Source of the DNA: JAAYYM01 sp964631375
Lineage (GTDB): Bacteria > Bacillota > Clostridia > Lachnospirales > Lachnospiraceae
Assembly: GCA_964631375.1 (NCBI GenBank)
Contig: CAZVYQ010000007.1
Coordinates: forward strand, 21,368-85,367
Reading direction: 5' to 3'
Length of the DNA: 64,000 nt
Below are positions 45,786-55,706 of this stretch, one piece after another. A model generated the notes under the pieces. The model was not told the DNA's origin. It was given only the letters and a program-made list of their open reading frames with translations, and did not search any database. How positions within the stretch are numbered: position 1 is the stretch's first letter; each line of letters opens with the position of its first letter. The translations under genes and the position numbers were made by a program.

Positions 45786-45954
45786 TGTGGAAGATGTGGA
45801 TAATGTGGACAGAAAAAAATGAAAGTATTATGTCTAGTTGTTTTACCCTCATGTTTAACAGGAAACTCAAAAAAACTGCAAATGATTATGTAAATTAAAA
45901 ATCCACATGGTTTTTGAAAAGAATTTCAAAAAATCATGTGGATAATGTGGACAG
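45786..45954 (+). promoter_or_regulatory. Array of TGTGGA-N3 nine-mers with two perfect DnaA boxes
   Basis: Three nine-mers abut exactly: TGTGGAAGA (45786-45794), TGTGGATAA (45795-45803), TGTGGACAG (45804-45812). Two more abut at 45937-45954: TGTGGATAA then TGTGGACAG. TGTGGATAA is the exact complement of TTATCCACA, the DnaA consensus. The 19-bp ATGTGGATAATGTGGACAG is a perfect direct repeat at 45794 and 45936. No gene is seen between 45657 and 45955. Confidence 0.8.
45901..45943 (-). terminator. Terminator of murC
   Basis: ATCCACATG (45901-45909) pairs with CATGTGGAT (45935-45943), and TTTTTGAAA (45911-45919) with TTTCAAAAA (45924-45932), leaving a 4-nt loop. Read on the minus strand it is followed by TTTTTAATTT. 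It overlaps the second DnaA box. Confidence 0.85.
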
Positions 45955-45955
45955 T

Positions 45956-47335
45956 TTACTTTCCAAGAAGGTTTTCTCCGACTTTTACGATATCTCCGGC
46001 ACCCATAGTTATCAACAGATCTCCGTGAATACAATTTTCTAAAAGAAAATTTTCAATTTCATCAAATGAGGAGAAATAATAGGCATCTGTGCCAAGTTTT
46101 TGTATCTCACATTGCAGATCCTTGGAACTGATTCCCAAAGTATCTGTTTCGCGGGCGGCATAAATATCTGCCAGTACGACCTTATCGGCAAGTGAGAGTG
46201 CAGCAGCAAAATCATTCATCAAAGCCTTGGTACGCGAGTAGGTATGAGGTTGAAATACACACCATGACGTGCGATGAGGATAATTCTTAACAGCTGTCAG
46301 AGTCGCCTTGATCTCTGTGGGATGATGTGCGTAATCATCTATAATCGTAACGCCGCCGATCTCGCCTTTGTATTCAAAACGTCGATCGGTTCCGGAAAAG
46401 GTCAAAAGCGCTTTTTTGATGACAGGCGGTTCGATGGATAATAAATCAGCCAGAGCAATAGCAGCAAGAGCATTTGTTACGTTGTGTTCACCGGGAACGT
46501 GCAGCGATATTGTTTCGATGACACTTCCGTCCCTTAGCAGATCAAAGGTGGGATGTGCATTTTCCTGAAAAGTTATGTTGGTAGCACTATAGTTGGCTGA
46601 TTCGTGAAGCCCAAAGGTGATTACCTTACAGGATAAATCCTTGGTGAACTCCTCGCAGTGATCAATTGCAGCATTGATGATCAATGTACCGTCTGAAGGG
46701 ATCAGCTTTGCAAATTCATGAAAGGAATTGCGGATATCGTTGATATCTTTAAAGAAATCAAGGTGATCAGCATCAATATTCAGGATAATACCGACCTTCG
46801 GAAAAAAACTCAGGAAACTATTGGTATATTCACAAGCCTCTGTTACAAACAATTCCGATCCACCGATACGGAAGTTACCATTGATGGATTTTAGAATGCC
46901 TCCGATGGATAATGTCGGATCTGTGTCTGCTTCCAGTAGGATTTGAGAGATCATGGAAGTTGTTGTAGTCTTTCCGTGTGTTCCGGAAACTGCAATCGGT
47001 GTTTGGTAGTTTTTCATGATCTGCCCCAGCAGCTGTGCACGTGTTAGCATTGGAAGACCGCGACGAACCACTTCGGCATATTCAGGATTATCTGCATGAA
47101 TGGCTGCGGTATATACGACCAGATTATAATCATCTTGAATATTTGAGGACCTTTGTCCATAAAATATTTTAGCCCCCTTTTGTTCCAGTGCTTCAGTCAG
47201 CTCGGAGCGTTTATGATCAGAGCCGGATATACGAAATCCCTCCTGCAACAGAAGCTCTGCAAGACCACTCATGCTGATGCCGCCGATGCCGATAAAATGT
47301 ACATGTATGGGTTCTTTAAAATTGATTTGGTACAT
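45956..47335 (-). CDS. murC: UDP-N-acetylmuramate--L-alanine ligase
   Basis: A 459-residue Mur ligase. It has GIGGISM (16-22), the ATP loop GTHGKTTTT (118-126), the central NIDADHLDFF, and a C-terminal domain with DDYAHHPTEI and FQPHTYSRT. It adds L-Ala to UDP-MurNAc in peptidoglycan synthesis. Monocistronic here, with its own terminator; the gap to glgC holds AT-rich promoter-like sequence on both strands. Confidence 0.97.
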   Translation of the reverse strand: MYQINFKEPIHVHFIGIGGISMSGLAELLLQEGFRISGSDHKRSELTEALEQKGAKIFYGQRSSNIQDDYNLVVYTAAIHADNPEYAEVVRRGLPMLTRAQLLGQIMKNYQTPIAVSGTHGKTTTTSMISQILLEADTDPTLSIGGILKSINGNFRIGGSELFVTEACEYTNSFLSFFPKVGIILNIDADHLDFFKDINDIRNSFHEFAKLIPSDGTLIINAAIDHCEEFTKDLSCKVITFGLHESANYSATNITFQENAHPTFDLLRDGSVIETISLHVPGEHNVTNALAAIALADLLSIEPPVIKKALLTFSGTDRRFEYKGEIGGVTIIDDYAHHPTEIKATLTAVKNYPHRTSWCVFQPHTYSRTKALMNDFAAALSLADKVVLADIYAARETDTLGISSKDLQCEIQKLGTDAYYFSSFDEIENFLLENCIHGDLLITMGAGDIVKVGENLLGK

Positions 47336-47532
47336 ATATGATTCCTTTCGCTTCTATAATATATATATTAAAGTCATATTTTTTTGCTCATATGATACAG
47401 TATACCATTCTAAGAAAAAAAACAACAGAAAAATGCATCTACGATATCTTGAGAAATGTATGCATAAATATACCATATTTGGCTAAATTGTACCATAATG
47501 AACGAAAAACGGACAAATTATTGTAATAATTG

Positions 47533-47561
47533 TTCACCTTACGAGGAAAGTATGTTATACT
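47533..47561 (+). promoter_or_regulatory. Candidate promoter of glgC-glgD
   Basis: TTCACC (47533-47538), 17-bp spacer, TATACT (47556-47561); a TATAGT follows at 47565 as an alternative -10. The ATG at 47603 is preceded by AGAGGTGA. Confidence 0.5.
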
Positions 47562-47602
47562 GTTATAGTGCAATACACAAAAAATAGTTCAGAGGTGATA
47601 GC

Positions 47603-48877
47603 ATGATTAAAAAGGAAATGATCGCAATGTTGCTTGCGGGGGGACAAGGTAGCCGGCTGGGCATCTTGACTTCAAAGGTTGCTAAACCGGCAGTATCATT
47701 TGGCGGGAAATATCGTATCATTGATTTTCCGCTCAGCAATTGTATTAATTCAGGTGTTGATACAGTAGGTGTATTAACACAGTATCAACCATTACGACTG
47801 AACACGCATATCGGAATAGGCATTCCGTGGGATTTGGATAGAAACATTGGTGGAGTCACGGTGCTTCCGCCATATGAAAAGACTGGAAACAGTGAGTGGT
47901 ACACAGGAACAGCAAATGCTATTTACCAGAACATGGATTATATGGAAACCTTTCATCCTGAGTATGTTTTAATATTGTCAGGAGATCACATTTATAAAAT
48001 GGATTATGAAGTCATGCTTGATTTTCACAAAGCAAATAATGCAGATGTTACGCTTGCTGCAATGCCGGTTCCGCTGGAGGAGGCAAAACGATTTGGTATT
48101 GTGATCACAGATGAAGATCGCAAGATCGTTGATTTTGAAGAAAAGCCTGAGAATCCACGCAGTAATCTTGCTTCCATGGGTATTTACATATTCAACTGGA
48201 AGGTTCTGAAGCAGGCATTGATCGCCAAGGCTGAACAGCCGGCACTTGATTTTGGAAAACACATCATTCCTTATTGTCATGAAAATGGTGGACGACTTTT
48301 TGCATACGAGTATAACGGATACTGGAAGGACGTTGGAACTCTGAATTCATACTGGGAAGCCAATATGGAGTTGATTGATATCATTCCTGAGTTCAATTTA
48401 TATGAAGAATACTGGAAGATCTATACAAAGAGCGACATTCTTCCCCCACAATATATCTCCGGAGACAGTGTTGTTGAGAAGTGTATCATCGGAGAGGGTG
48501 CCAATATCTATGGAAGGATTTATAATTCCGTTATAGGCTGTGGCGTTACAATAGGAAAGAACACAGTTGTAAGAGATTCCATTATCATGAACGAGGTAGT
48601 TGTGGGTGATAATTGTGAATTGAATAAAGCCATCATAGCTGAAAATGTAGAGATTCGGGACAATGTACATCTCGGTGTCGGTGAAGAGGTTGTTAATGAG
48701 ACCGATCCACATATTTACGCACATGGAATTGCAACAGTTGGCGAGAATTCCGTGATTCCCTCGGGAGTCAGCATTGGGAAAAATACGGGGGTCTCGGGTA
48801 AAACTGAGCAGTCCGATTATGAGGGAGGCGTACTCCAGAGTGGAAAATCCTTGATTAAGGCAGGTGATGAGGCATGA
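47603..48877 (+). CDS. glgC: Glucose-1-phosphate adenylyltransferase, catalytic subunit
   Basis: A 424-residue enzyme making ADP-glucose for glycogen synthesis. LLAGGQGSRLGILT (10-23), the N-terminal nucleotidyltransferase fold, DHIYKMDY, FEEKPENPRS and YWKDVGT are intact. A left-handed beta-helix forms the C-terminus (about 290-400, with GEGANIYGRI, GCGVTIGKN). Its stop overlaps glgD by 4 bp (ATGA), implying a fixed-ratio complex. Confidence 0.96.
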   Translation: MIKKEMIAMLLAGGQGSRLGILTSKVAKPAVSFGGKYRIIDFPLSNCINSGVDTVGVLTQYQPLRLNTHIGIGIPWDLDRNIGGVTVLPPYEKTGNSEWYTGTANAIYQNMDYMETFHPEYVLILSGDHIYKMDYEVMLDFHKANNADVTLAAMPVPLEEAKRFGIVITDEDRKIVDFEEKPENPRSNLASMGIYIFNWKVLKQALIAKAEQPALDFGKHIIPYCHENGGRLFAYEYNGYWKDVGTLNSYWEANMELIDIIPEFNLYEEYWKIYTKSDILPPQYISGDSVVEKCIIGEGANIYGRIYNSVIGCGVTIGKNTVVRDSIIMNEVVVGDNCELNKAIIAENVEIRDNVHLGVGEEVVNETDPHIYAHGIATVGENSVIPSGVSIGKNTGVSGKTEQSDYEGGVLQSGKSLIKAGDEA

Positions 48878-49992
48878 GAGCAATAGGAATTGTACTGGCT
48901 GGCGGAAATAGCTTCAGAATGAAGGAGTTGTCCAAGAAAAGGGCAATATCGGCAATGCCGGTAGCGGGAAGCTACAGAAGCATTGATTTTGCACTTAGTA
49001 ATATGAGTAATTCACACATTCAGAGGGTAGCCGTGTTTACCCAATATAATGCCAGAAGCCTGAATGAACATCTGAGTTCTTCAAAATGGTGGGATTTTGG
49101 ACGTAAACAGGGTGGTCTGTTTGTATTCACTCCGACAGTAACGCAGGAGAACAGTTCCTGGTATCGGGGAACAGCGGACGCTATCTTTCAAAACCTTAAT
49201 TTCCTGAAAAGTTCACATGAACCTTACGTTGTAATAGCATCCGGTGACGGTATCTATAAAATGGATTATAACAAGGTGTTGGAATATCATATCGAGAAAA
49301 AGGCAGACATCACGGTTGTATGTAAGGATATCGGACCTGAGGAGGATGTTGAGAGATTTGGCATCGTCAAGATGAATGAGGAGTCCAGAATCGAAGAGTT
49401 TGAAGAAAAACCGATGGTAGCAAAATCCAATACGATTTCATGTGGTATTTATGTGATCAGAAGAAGACAGCTGATCGAACTGATCGAGAAATGTGCTGAA
49501 GAAGACCGATATGATTTTGTCAGAGATGTATTGATTCGCTATAAGAATATGAAGAGAATTTTTGCATATAAATTAAAGGATTATTGGAGCAATATTGCTT
49601 CGGTTGATGATTATTTCAGGACGAATATGGATTTTCTAAAACCGGAGATCAGAAAATATTTCTTTAATGAGTATCCCGATATTTATTCAAAGGTAGATGA
49701 CCTTCCGCCTGCGAAATATAATGTGGGTGCAAATATCAGAAATTCATTGATCAGCAGTGGCTGTATTGTAAATGGAACGGTAGAGGATTCCGTGATCTTT
49801 AAAAAGGTCTTTGTAGGAAATAACTGTTTTATCAAGAACTCTATTATCTTAAATGATGTCTATATCGGTGATAATACGCATATTGAGAATTGTATTGTAG
49901 AGAGTCGTGATACGATTCGAGCCAATTCGTATTATTGCGGAGAGGATGAAATTAAGATCGTATTAGAAAAGAATGAACGATATGTATTGTAG
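48874..49992 (+). CDS. glgD: Glucose-1-phosphate adenylyltransferase, GlgD subunit
   Basis: A 372-residue GlgC paralogue. The nucleotide motif is altered to LAGGNSFRMKELSKKRA, GDGIYKMDY replaces GDHIYKMDY, and the C-terminal beta-helix is shorter. In Firmicutes GlgD pairs with GlgC and raises its activity, with little catalysis of its own. Coupled to glgC by ATGA overlap. Confidence 0.95.
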   Translation: MRAIGIVLAGGNSFRMKELSKKRAISAMPVAGSYRSIDFALSNMSNSHIQRVAVFTQYNARSLNEHLSSSKWWDFGRKQGGLFVFTPTVTQENSSWYRGTADAIFQNLNFLKSSHEPYVVIASGDGIYKMDYNKVLEYHIEKKADITVVCKDIGPEEDVERFGIVKMNEESRIEEFEEKPMVAKSNTISCGIYVIRRRQLIELIEKCAEEDRYDFVRDVLIRYKNMKRIFAYKLKDYWSNIASVDDYFRTNMDFLKPEIRKYFFNEYPDIYSKVDDLPPAKYNVGANIRNSLISSGCIVNGTVEDSVIFKKVFVGNNCFIKNSIILNDVYIGDNTHIENCIVESRDTIRANSYYCGEDEIKIVLEKNERYVL

Positions 49993-50051
49993 CGAGAGGA
50001 TCAGTATTGTGCGGGCATGAAGAACCGCCGGCCGGGAAGGGAGACATCACG

Positions 50052-50330
50052 ATGAAGATTACAGATGTACGTGTAAGAAAGGTTGCGAAGGAAGGCAAAA
50101 TGAAAGCTGTTGTTTCGATTACACTGGATGATGAGTTTGTTGTTCATGATATTAAAGTGATCGAAGGAGAGAAAGGGTTATTCATAGCGATGCCAAGCCG
50201 TAAGGCATCCGACGGAGAGTACCGCGATATTGCTCATCCCATTAATTCGAGAACAAGAGAGAGTATTCAGAAGATCATTCTTGAGAGCTATGAGAAAGCA
50301 CTCTCGGAGGAACCAACGGATACTGAATAA
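50052..50330 (+). CDS. spoVG: SpoVG family regulator
   Basis: The ATG at 50052 follows AAGGGAG; an upstream in-frame start has no site. The 92-residue protein begins MKITDVRVRKV and has LDDEFVVHDIKVIEG and FIAMPSRKASDGEYRDIAHPI, the near-invariant SpoVG core. It is a small nucleic-acid-binding regulator linked to sporulation and surface-polysaccharide control in other Firmicutes. Separate transcript end at the terminator that follows. Confidence 0.96.
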   Translation: MKITDVRVRKVAKEGKMKAVVSITLDDEFVVHDIKVIEGEKGLFIAMPSRKASDGEYRDIAHPINSRTRESIQKIILESYEKALSEEPTDTE

Positions 50331-50345
50331 GCATTTAAGATGAAA

Positions 50346-50381
50346 ACCGCGAAAAGAATGTATGTTCTTTCCGCGGTTTTT
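50346..50381 (+). terminator. Terminator after spoVG
   Basis: ACCGCG (50346-50351) with CGCGGT (50372-50377), and AAAGAA (50353-50358) with TTCTTT (50365-50370), one A-C mismatch, then TTTT. Confidence 0.92.
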
Positions 50382-50438
50382 GTGATATGATATAACCCTA
50401 AACGGAACAATACAATAAAAATATCAGGAGAACAGATT

Positions 50439-51020
50439 ATGTTCATTATTGTCGGACTGGGCAATCCAAAGAGTGAGTATAAAAACACAAGACACAATAT
50501 GGGGTTTGATGTCATAGATATCCTTGCTGATCAATATAATATTGTAGCAGAGACAAGAAAGCATAAGGCCTTGTGTGGCAAGGGAATGATAGAAGGTGAA
50601 CGGGTGATCTTAGCTATGCCTCAGACCTATATGAATCTGAGCGGGGAGAGCGTCAGAGAACTGGTTGATTATTACAAGGCAGATGTGTCGTCAGAACTGA
50701 TTGTGATCTATGATGATGTCAGTCTGGATCTCGGTATGCTGCGTGTTCGCGGTCACGGAACAGCAGGAGGACATAACGGAATGAAGAACATCATTTTGCA
50801 TCTGGGTACGGACAAGTTTATGCGAGTTCGTGTCGGAGTCGGTGAGAAACCTAAGGGATATGATCTGGCGGACTATGTATTAGGTCATTTTTCGCCTGCT
50901 GAACGTGAAATCATGGATCAGACTACGATCCGAGCAGCTGAAGCAGTAAAAACAATTATTACCGGTGGGATCGACCAGGCAATGAATCATTATAATAAGA
51001 AAAATGTGGCAGAGGAATAG
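50439..51020 (+). CDS. pth: Peptidyl-tRNA hydrolase
   Basis: A 193-residue enzyme that recycles peptidyl-tRNA. FIIVGLGNPKSEYKNTRHN supplies the substrate Asn9 and catalytic His19. MPQTYMNLSGESV, IVIYDDVSLDLG (catalytic Asp), HGTAGGHNGMKNI and RVRVGVGEKP complete the fold. AGGAG precedes the ATG. mfd starts 8 bp after its stop, a common Firmicute pair. Confidence 0.97.
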   Translation: MFIIVGLGNPKSEYKNTRHNMGFDVIDILADQYNIVAETRKHKALCGKGMIEGERVILAMPQTYMNLSGESVRELVDYYKADVSSELIVIYDDVSLDLGMLRVRGHGTAGGHNGMKNIILHLGTDKFMRVRVGVGEKPKGYDLADYVLGHFSPAEREIMDQTTIRAAEAVKTIITGGIDQAMNHYNKKNVAEE

Positions 51021-51028
51021 GTGATACG

Positions 51029-54000
51029 GTGGAGGCATTGATCAAACCGCTGAAACAGCTGGCAGAGTTTGAAGAGGTCAGAACAAGACTCAAGAAATCA
51101 ATTGGAATTGTAGAGGTTTCGGGATGCACCGGGCCGCAAAAACTTCATATGATCTATGGACTTAGCGATGGTTATCAGCATAAAATCATCGTTACTTTTA
51201 ATGAGCAGAAAGCAAAAGAAATCTATGAAAACTATAGATTCTATGATCCGGACACCAAATTGTATCCGGCTAAGGATCTGATCTTTTATCAGGCTGATGT
51301 ACATGGCAACCTGATTACAAAACAGAGAATAGACTGTTTGAAATCCATTCTGGAGCGTAAACCTGTAACGATTGTTACCACAATTGATGCTTTTATGGAG
51401 CATATCGTGCCGTTGGAGGTGATCCGGGCAAATGTTCTGGATCTATGCAGGGAGGAGACCCTGGATGTATCCGAGCTTTCAGAACAGTTAGTGACACTTG
51501 GTTATGAGAAGTGTTATCAGGTGGAAACGAGTGGGCAATTTTCCGTTCGAGGCGGTATCATTGATATCTTTCCACTGACGGAGGATAACCCACTTAGAAT
51601 TGAATTATGGGGAGATGAGATCGAGTCAATCCGAATGTTTGATGTGTTGAGTCAACGTTCGGTAGAAGTTGTTGATACGGTTTCAATCTATCCGGCGACT
51701 GAGACCATTCTGACAAGAGAAGAACTGGAAGAAGGTGTACGCAGGATAGAGAAGGACGCTGAGGAAGCCTCACGGGAACTACGAAAGGAATTTAAAACTG
51801 AGGAAGCACACCGCATGAAGGAAATTGCTGCAACAATGCGGGAACAGCTGTTGGAGCTTGCAGGAGCTTGTAATATCGAGAGTTTTTCCAACTATTTTTA
51901 TCAAGAACAGATATCGTTTATGGACTACTTTGGTGAAGATGCTGTTTTCTTTTTAGATGAACCTGCACGACTGGCCGAAAAAAGTGAACTGGTGGAACTG
52001 GAATTTCGAGAGAGTATGGGCAATCGACTGCTCAAGGGCTATCTGCTTCCGGGTCAGATGGACATTCTCTATTCCAGAGACGAAGTATTTTCAATGCTTA
52101 CCCAAAAAAGAGCTGCTGCACTGTCCACTCTGACAGTTAAACAGGGCTTATATAAAGCATCGGCAAAATATGCGATCGATACAAAGGCGATGAATTCCTA
52201 CAATAACAGCTTTGAAGCACTCATAGCCGATCTCAAACGGTATAAGAAAAAGGGATATCAAATGATCCTGCTGTCAGGTTCCAGAACCCGAGCCAAACGT
52301 CTGGCAGAGGATTTGATGGATCAAGAATTGAATGCCTTTTATACAGAAGACAGAGAACATGATATCCAGCCCGGAGAGATCATGGTTATGTACGGACGGA
52401 TTTCTCAGGGATATGAATATCCGATGATCAAATTTGTGGTTATATCGGAAAGTGATATTTTTACTGTAGAGAAAAAGAAACAGAAGAAGCGGAAAACCTA
52501 TGAAGGTCAGAAGATTCAGGATTTCACTGAACTGTCTGTCGGAGATTATGTTGTACATGAGAATCACGGACTGGGAATCTACAGAGGCATCGAGCAGGTA
52601 GAGATCGAGAAAGTAACAAAAGATTATATCAAGATAGAGTATCGGGACAATGGAAATCTCTATATTCCGGCAACAGGACTGGATGTCATCCAAAAATATG
52701 CTTCAAAGGATGCGCATAAACCAAAACTGAACAAACTCGGAACTTCAGACTGGGTTAAGACAAAAAGCCGCGTGAAGAGTGCAGTCGATGTGATTGCTAC
52801 AGATCTGGTGGAACTGTATGCTGCCCGTAGTGAGAAAAAGGGATATGTATATGGCAAGGACACTGTATGGCAGAGTGAATTTGAAGAAATGTTTCCATTT
52901 GAGGAAACTGAGGATCAGCTGCTTGCCATCGAAGCAACCAAGCATGATATGGAAAGTCCGAAGATTATGGATCGACTGATCTGCGGAGATGTCGGTTACG
53001 GCAAGACAGAGATCGCGATTCGGGCGGCCTTCAAGGCTGTACAGGAAGGTAAACAGGTGGTTTATCTGGTTCCGACCACGATCCTTGCGCAACAGCATTA
53101 CAATACCTTTACGCAACGGATGAAGGATTATCCGGTGAAGATAGAATTGTTATCCCGATTTCGGACTCCGACAGAACAGAAGCAGACGATTACGGATCTG
53201 AAAAAGGGAATGGTAGATATCGTGATCGGCACACACAGAGTCCTATCCGCTGATGTTGGTTTTAAAGATCTGGGTCTTTTAGTGATTGACGAGGAACAGC
53301 GCTTTGGCGTAACTCACAAGGAGAAGATCAAAAAACTAAAGGAGAGTGTTGATGTCCTAACATTGACGGCAACCCCGATTCCGAGAACCTTGCATATGAG
53401 TCTGATCGGGATCAGAGATATGAGTGTTCTGGAGGAGGCTCCTATGGATAGGATGCCGATTCAGACATTTGTGATGGAATATAATGAGGAAATGGTACGT
53501 GAGGCAATCTGCAGGGAAATGGCGAGGAACGGACAGGTATTCTATGTCTATAACCGGATTAATACCATTGCGGACATTACAGCAGTCATACGCCGACTGG
53601 TGCCGGAGGCAAATGTGTCTTATGCACATGGTCAGATGAAGGAGCACGAGTTGGAGCGTATTATGTACGACTTTATCAATGGAGACATTGATGTACTTGT
53701 GTCTACTACAATCATAGAGACAGGGCTTGATATTTCTAATGTCAACACGATGATCATTCATGACTCTGATAATATGGGACTGGCACAGCTCTATCAGTTG
53801 CGTGGACGTGTCGGTAGATCCAACAGAGTGGCTTATGCTTTTCTCATGTATAAACGGGATAAGCTGTTAAAGGAAATTGCTGAGAAACGTTTGCAGGCGA
53901 TCCGAGAATTTACGGAACTGGGAAGCGGTTTCAAGATCGCTATGCGTGATCTGGAGATCCGTGGAGCAGGCAATTTACTCGGTGAGAAGCAGAGCGGACA

Positions 54001-54571
54001 TATGGAAGCGGTAGGATATGATCTATACTGCAAGATGTTAAATGAAGCAGTGAAAAAGAAAAAGGGTATCCCGATCAAAGAGGAGTACTCTGTATCCGTG
54101 GATATGAATATAGATGCCTTCATCCCAGAAACCTATATTGTAAATGAATTACAAAAAATAGATGTATATAAAAGGATTGCAGGCATTGAAAGTGAACAAG
54201 AGCAGGAGGATATGCTAGAGGAGTTGACTGACCGTTTCGGAACCGTGCCTAAGTCGGTTAAAAATCTGTTGGATATTGCATATCTGCGTGTTTTGGCAAA
54301 GGAAGTGTTTGTCACTGAGATCAAGGGTGAAGGAAGAGCTGTCAAATTCAGTGTCTATGAACATGCTGCTTATGAAAATGAGAGGATTCCGGAGTTGATT
54401 AATCGATACAATGGTATGCTTTCATTAAAGGTTACGGCAAAACCTTATTTCCTGTATCAAATGCGTAAGGGTGAGACGATTAATGCCGAGACGATGCTGG
54501 TAAAATCACGAGAAATCTTAGAAGATATGCACTGCTTGGTAAAAAATCTCTATACAAACGCAAATTTGTGA
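51029..54571 (+). CDS. mfd: Transcription-repair coupling factor Mfd
   Basis: An 1180-residue ATP-dependent translocase with a GTG start. The UvrB-like N-terminal region has SVRGGIIDIFP. The RNA polymerase-interacting CarD-like domain (about 490-560) begins LSVGDYVVHENHGLG. The helicase core has GDVGYGKT (653-660) and DEEQ (754-757), then LTATPIPRTLHMSL and QLRGRVGRS. The C-terminal UvrA-inhibitory domain follows. It frees stalled polymerase and recruits UvrA. Length normal. Confidence 0.97.
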   Translation: MEALIKPLKQLAEFEEVRTRLKKSIGIVEVSGCTGPQKLHMIYGLSDGYQHKIIVTFNEQKAKEIYENYRFYDPDTKLYPAKDLIFYQADVHGNLITKQRIDCLKSILERKPVTIVTTIDAFMEHIVPLEVIRANVLDLCREETLDVSELSEQLVTLGYEKCYQVETSGQFSVRGGIIDIFPLTEDNPLRIELWGDEIESIRMFDVLSQRSVEVVDTVSIYPATETILTREELEEGVRRIEKDAEEASRELRKEFKTEEAHRMKEIAATMREQLLELAGACNIESFSNYFYQEQISFMDYFGEDAVFFLDEPARLAEKSELVELEFRESMGNRLLKGYLLPGQMDILYSRDEVFSMLTQKRAAALSTLTVKQGLYKASAKYAIDTKAMNSYNNSFEALIADLKRYKKKGYQMILLSGSRTRAKRLAEDLMDQELNAFYTEDREHDIQPGEIMVMYGRISQGYEYPMIKFVVISESDIFTVEKKKQKKRKTYEGQKIQDFTELSVGDYVVHENHGLGIYRGIEQVEIEKVTKDYIKIEYRDNGNLYIPATGLDVIQKYASKDAHKPKLNKLGTSDWVKTKSRVKSAVDVIATDLVELYAARSEKKGYVYGKDTVWQSEFEEMFPFEETEDQLLAIEATKHDMESPKIMDRLICGDVGYGKTEIAIRAAFKAVQEGKQVVYLVPTTILAQQHYNTFTQRMKDYPVKIELLSRFRTPTEQKQTITDLKKGMVDIVIGTHRVLSADVGFKDLGLLVIDEEQRFGVTHKEKIKKLKESVDVLTLTATPIPRTLHMSLIGIRDMSVLEEAPMDRMPIQTFVMEYNEEMVREAICREMARNGQVFYVYNRINTIADITAVIRRLVPEANVSYAHGQMKEHELERIMYDFINGDIDVLVSTTIIETGLDISNVNTMIIHDSDNMGLAQLYQLRGRVGRSNRVAYAFLMYKRDKLLKEIAEKRLQAIREFTELGSGFKIAMRDLEIRGAGNLLGEKQSGHMEAVGYDLYCKMLNEAVKKKKGIPIKEEYSVSVDMNIDAFIPETYIVNELQKIDVYKRIAGIESEQEQEDMLEELTDRFGTVPKSVKNLLDIAYLRVLAKEVFVTEIKGEGRAVKFSVYEHAAYENERIPELINRYNGMLSLKVTAKPYFLYQMRKGETINAETMLVKSREILEDMHCLVKNLYTNANL

Positions 54572-54579
54572 GATATAAT
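54551..54579 (+). promoter_or_regulatory. Promoter of fba
   Basis: TATACA (54551-54556), 17-bp spacer, perfect -10 TATAAT (54574-54579). The -35 is inside the end of mfd. Confidence 0.6.
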
Positions 54580-54626
54580 AAGGCTTGAACTAAAAAAGGA
54601 AGATTAATTTAGAAAGGATGAATATT

Positions 54627-55595
54627 ATGTCATTAGTTACAACTACTGAAATGTTTAAGAAGGCATATGACGGCGGATACGCTATCGGTGCTTTCAATGT
54701 TAACAACATGGAAATCGTTCAGGGTATTACTGAGGCAGCAGGTGAACTGAACAGCCCTGTTATCCTTCAGGTATCTAAGGGTGCTCGTGCTTACGCGAAC
54801 CACACATACCTTGTAAAGCTTGTTGAGGCTGCTGTAGCAGAGAATCCTCAGATCCCGATCGCACTTCACTTAGATCATGGTGACAGCTTTGAACTTTGCA
54901 AATCCTGTATTGACGGTGGATTCACATCTGTTATGATCGATGCTTCTTCAAAGTCATTTGAGGACAATGTAGCTCTTACAAAGCAGGTTGTTGAGTATGC
55001 ACATGCTCACGGCGTTGTTGTAGAAGCTGAACTTGGTACCCTTGCAGGTATCGAGGATGAAGTTATTGTAGAAGCCGGAAATGAGAGTTATACACGTCCG
55101 GAAGAGGTTGAGGAGTTTGTTGATAAGACAGGCTGTGATTCTCTTGCAATCGCAATCGGAACCTCTCATGGAGCATACAAATTCACAGCTGATCAGTGTA
55201 CACGTAATGCTGATGGTATCCTTGTTCCGCCTCCACTTCGTTTTGATGTTTTGGAAGAGTGCATCAAGAGATTACCGGGCTTCCCGATCGTACTTCATGG
55301 TTCATCTTCAGTTCCTCAGGAATTTGTTAAGATGGTTAACCAGTACGGCGGCAATATGCCGGATGCAGTTGGTATCCCTGAAGAGCAGCTGCGTAAGGCT
55401 GCTGAGCTTGCTGTATGCAAGATCAACATCGACTCAGACATCCGTCTTGCTATGACAGGTAACATTCGTAAGTATTTTGCTGAGCATCCGGATCACTTTG
55501 ATCCACGCCAGTATCTGAAACCGGCTCGTCAGGCTGTTAAGGATATGGTTGCTCACAAGATCGTCAATGTACTTGGTTCTAACGGCAAGGCTTAA
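54627..55595 (+). CDS. fba: Class II fructose-bisphosphate aldolase
   Basis: The ATG at 54627 lies 8 nt after AAAGGA; the in-frame ATG at 54618 overlaps the site. The 322-residue zinc enzyme has LHLDHGDSFE (Asp83, His84), VEAELGTLAGIEDE, IGTSHGAYKF (zinc His) and VLHGSSSVP, then INIDSDIR. It splits fructose 1,6-bisphosphate in glycolysis; a tagatose-bisphosphate role is possible in this family. Codons look highly adapted. Confidence 0.94.
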   Translation: MSLVTTTEMFKKAYDGGYAIGAFNVNNMEIVQGITEAAGELNSPVILQVSKGARAYANHTYLVKLVEAAVAENPQIPIALHLDHGDSFELCKSCIDGGFTSVMIDASSKSFEDNVALTKQVVEYAHAHGVVVEAELGTLAGIEDEVIVEAGNESYTRPEEVEEFVDKTGCDSLAIAIGTSHGAYKFTADQCTRNADGILVPPPLRFDVLEECIKRLPGFPIVLHGSSSVPQEFVKMVNQYGGNMPDAVGIPEEQLRKAAELAVCKINIDSDIRLAMTGNIRKYFAEHPDHFDPRQYLKPARQAVKDMVAHKIVNVLGSNGKA

Positions 55596-55626
55596 TTAAC
55601 GGATTGAAATCATAAGCCGATTCCAT

Positions 55627-55660
55627 AAGGAGACAGTTCGTGAGAATTGTCTCCTTTGTT
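55627..55660 (+). terminator. Terminator after fba
   Basis: AAGGAGACAGTTC (55627-55639), loop GTGA, GAATTGTCTCCTT (55644-55656): 13 pairs with one G-U. The trailing TGTT is a short T tract. Confidence 0.8.
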
Positions 55661-55706
55661 ATATGGTCAGAAAGCAAAAGATCAATTGTCATTACGGAGG
55701 ACAGGA

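Noticed and set aside
45786..45954. Chromosomal replication origin oriC
   Set aside because: There is no dnaA, dnaN or rpmH nearby, and one box overlaps the murC terminator. Kept only as a DnaA-box array.
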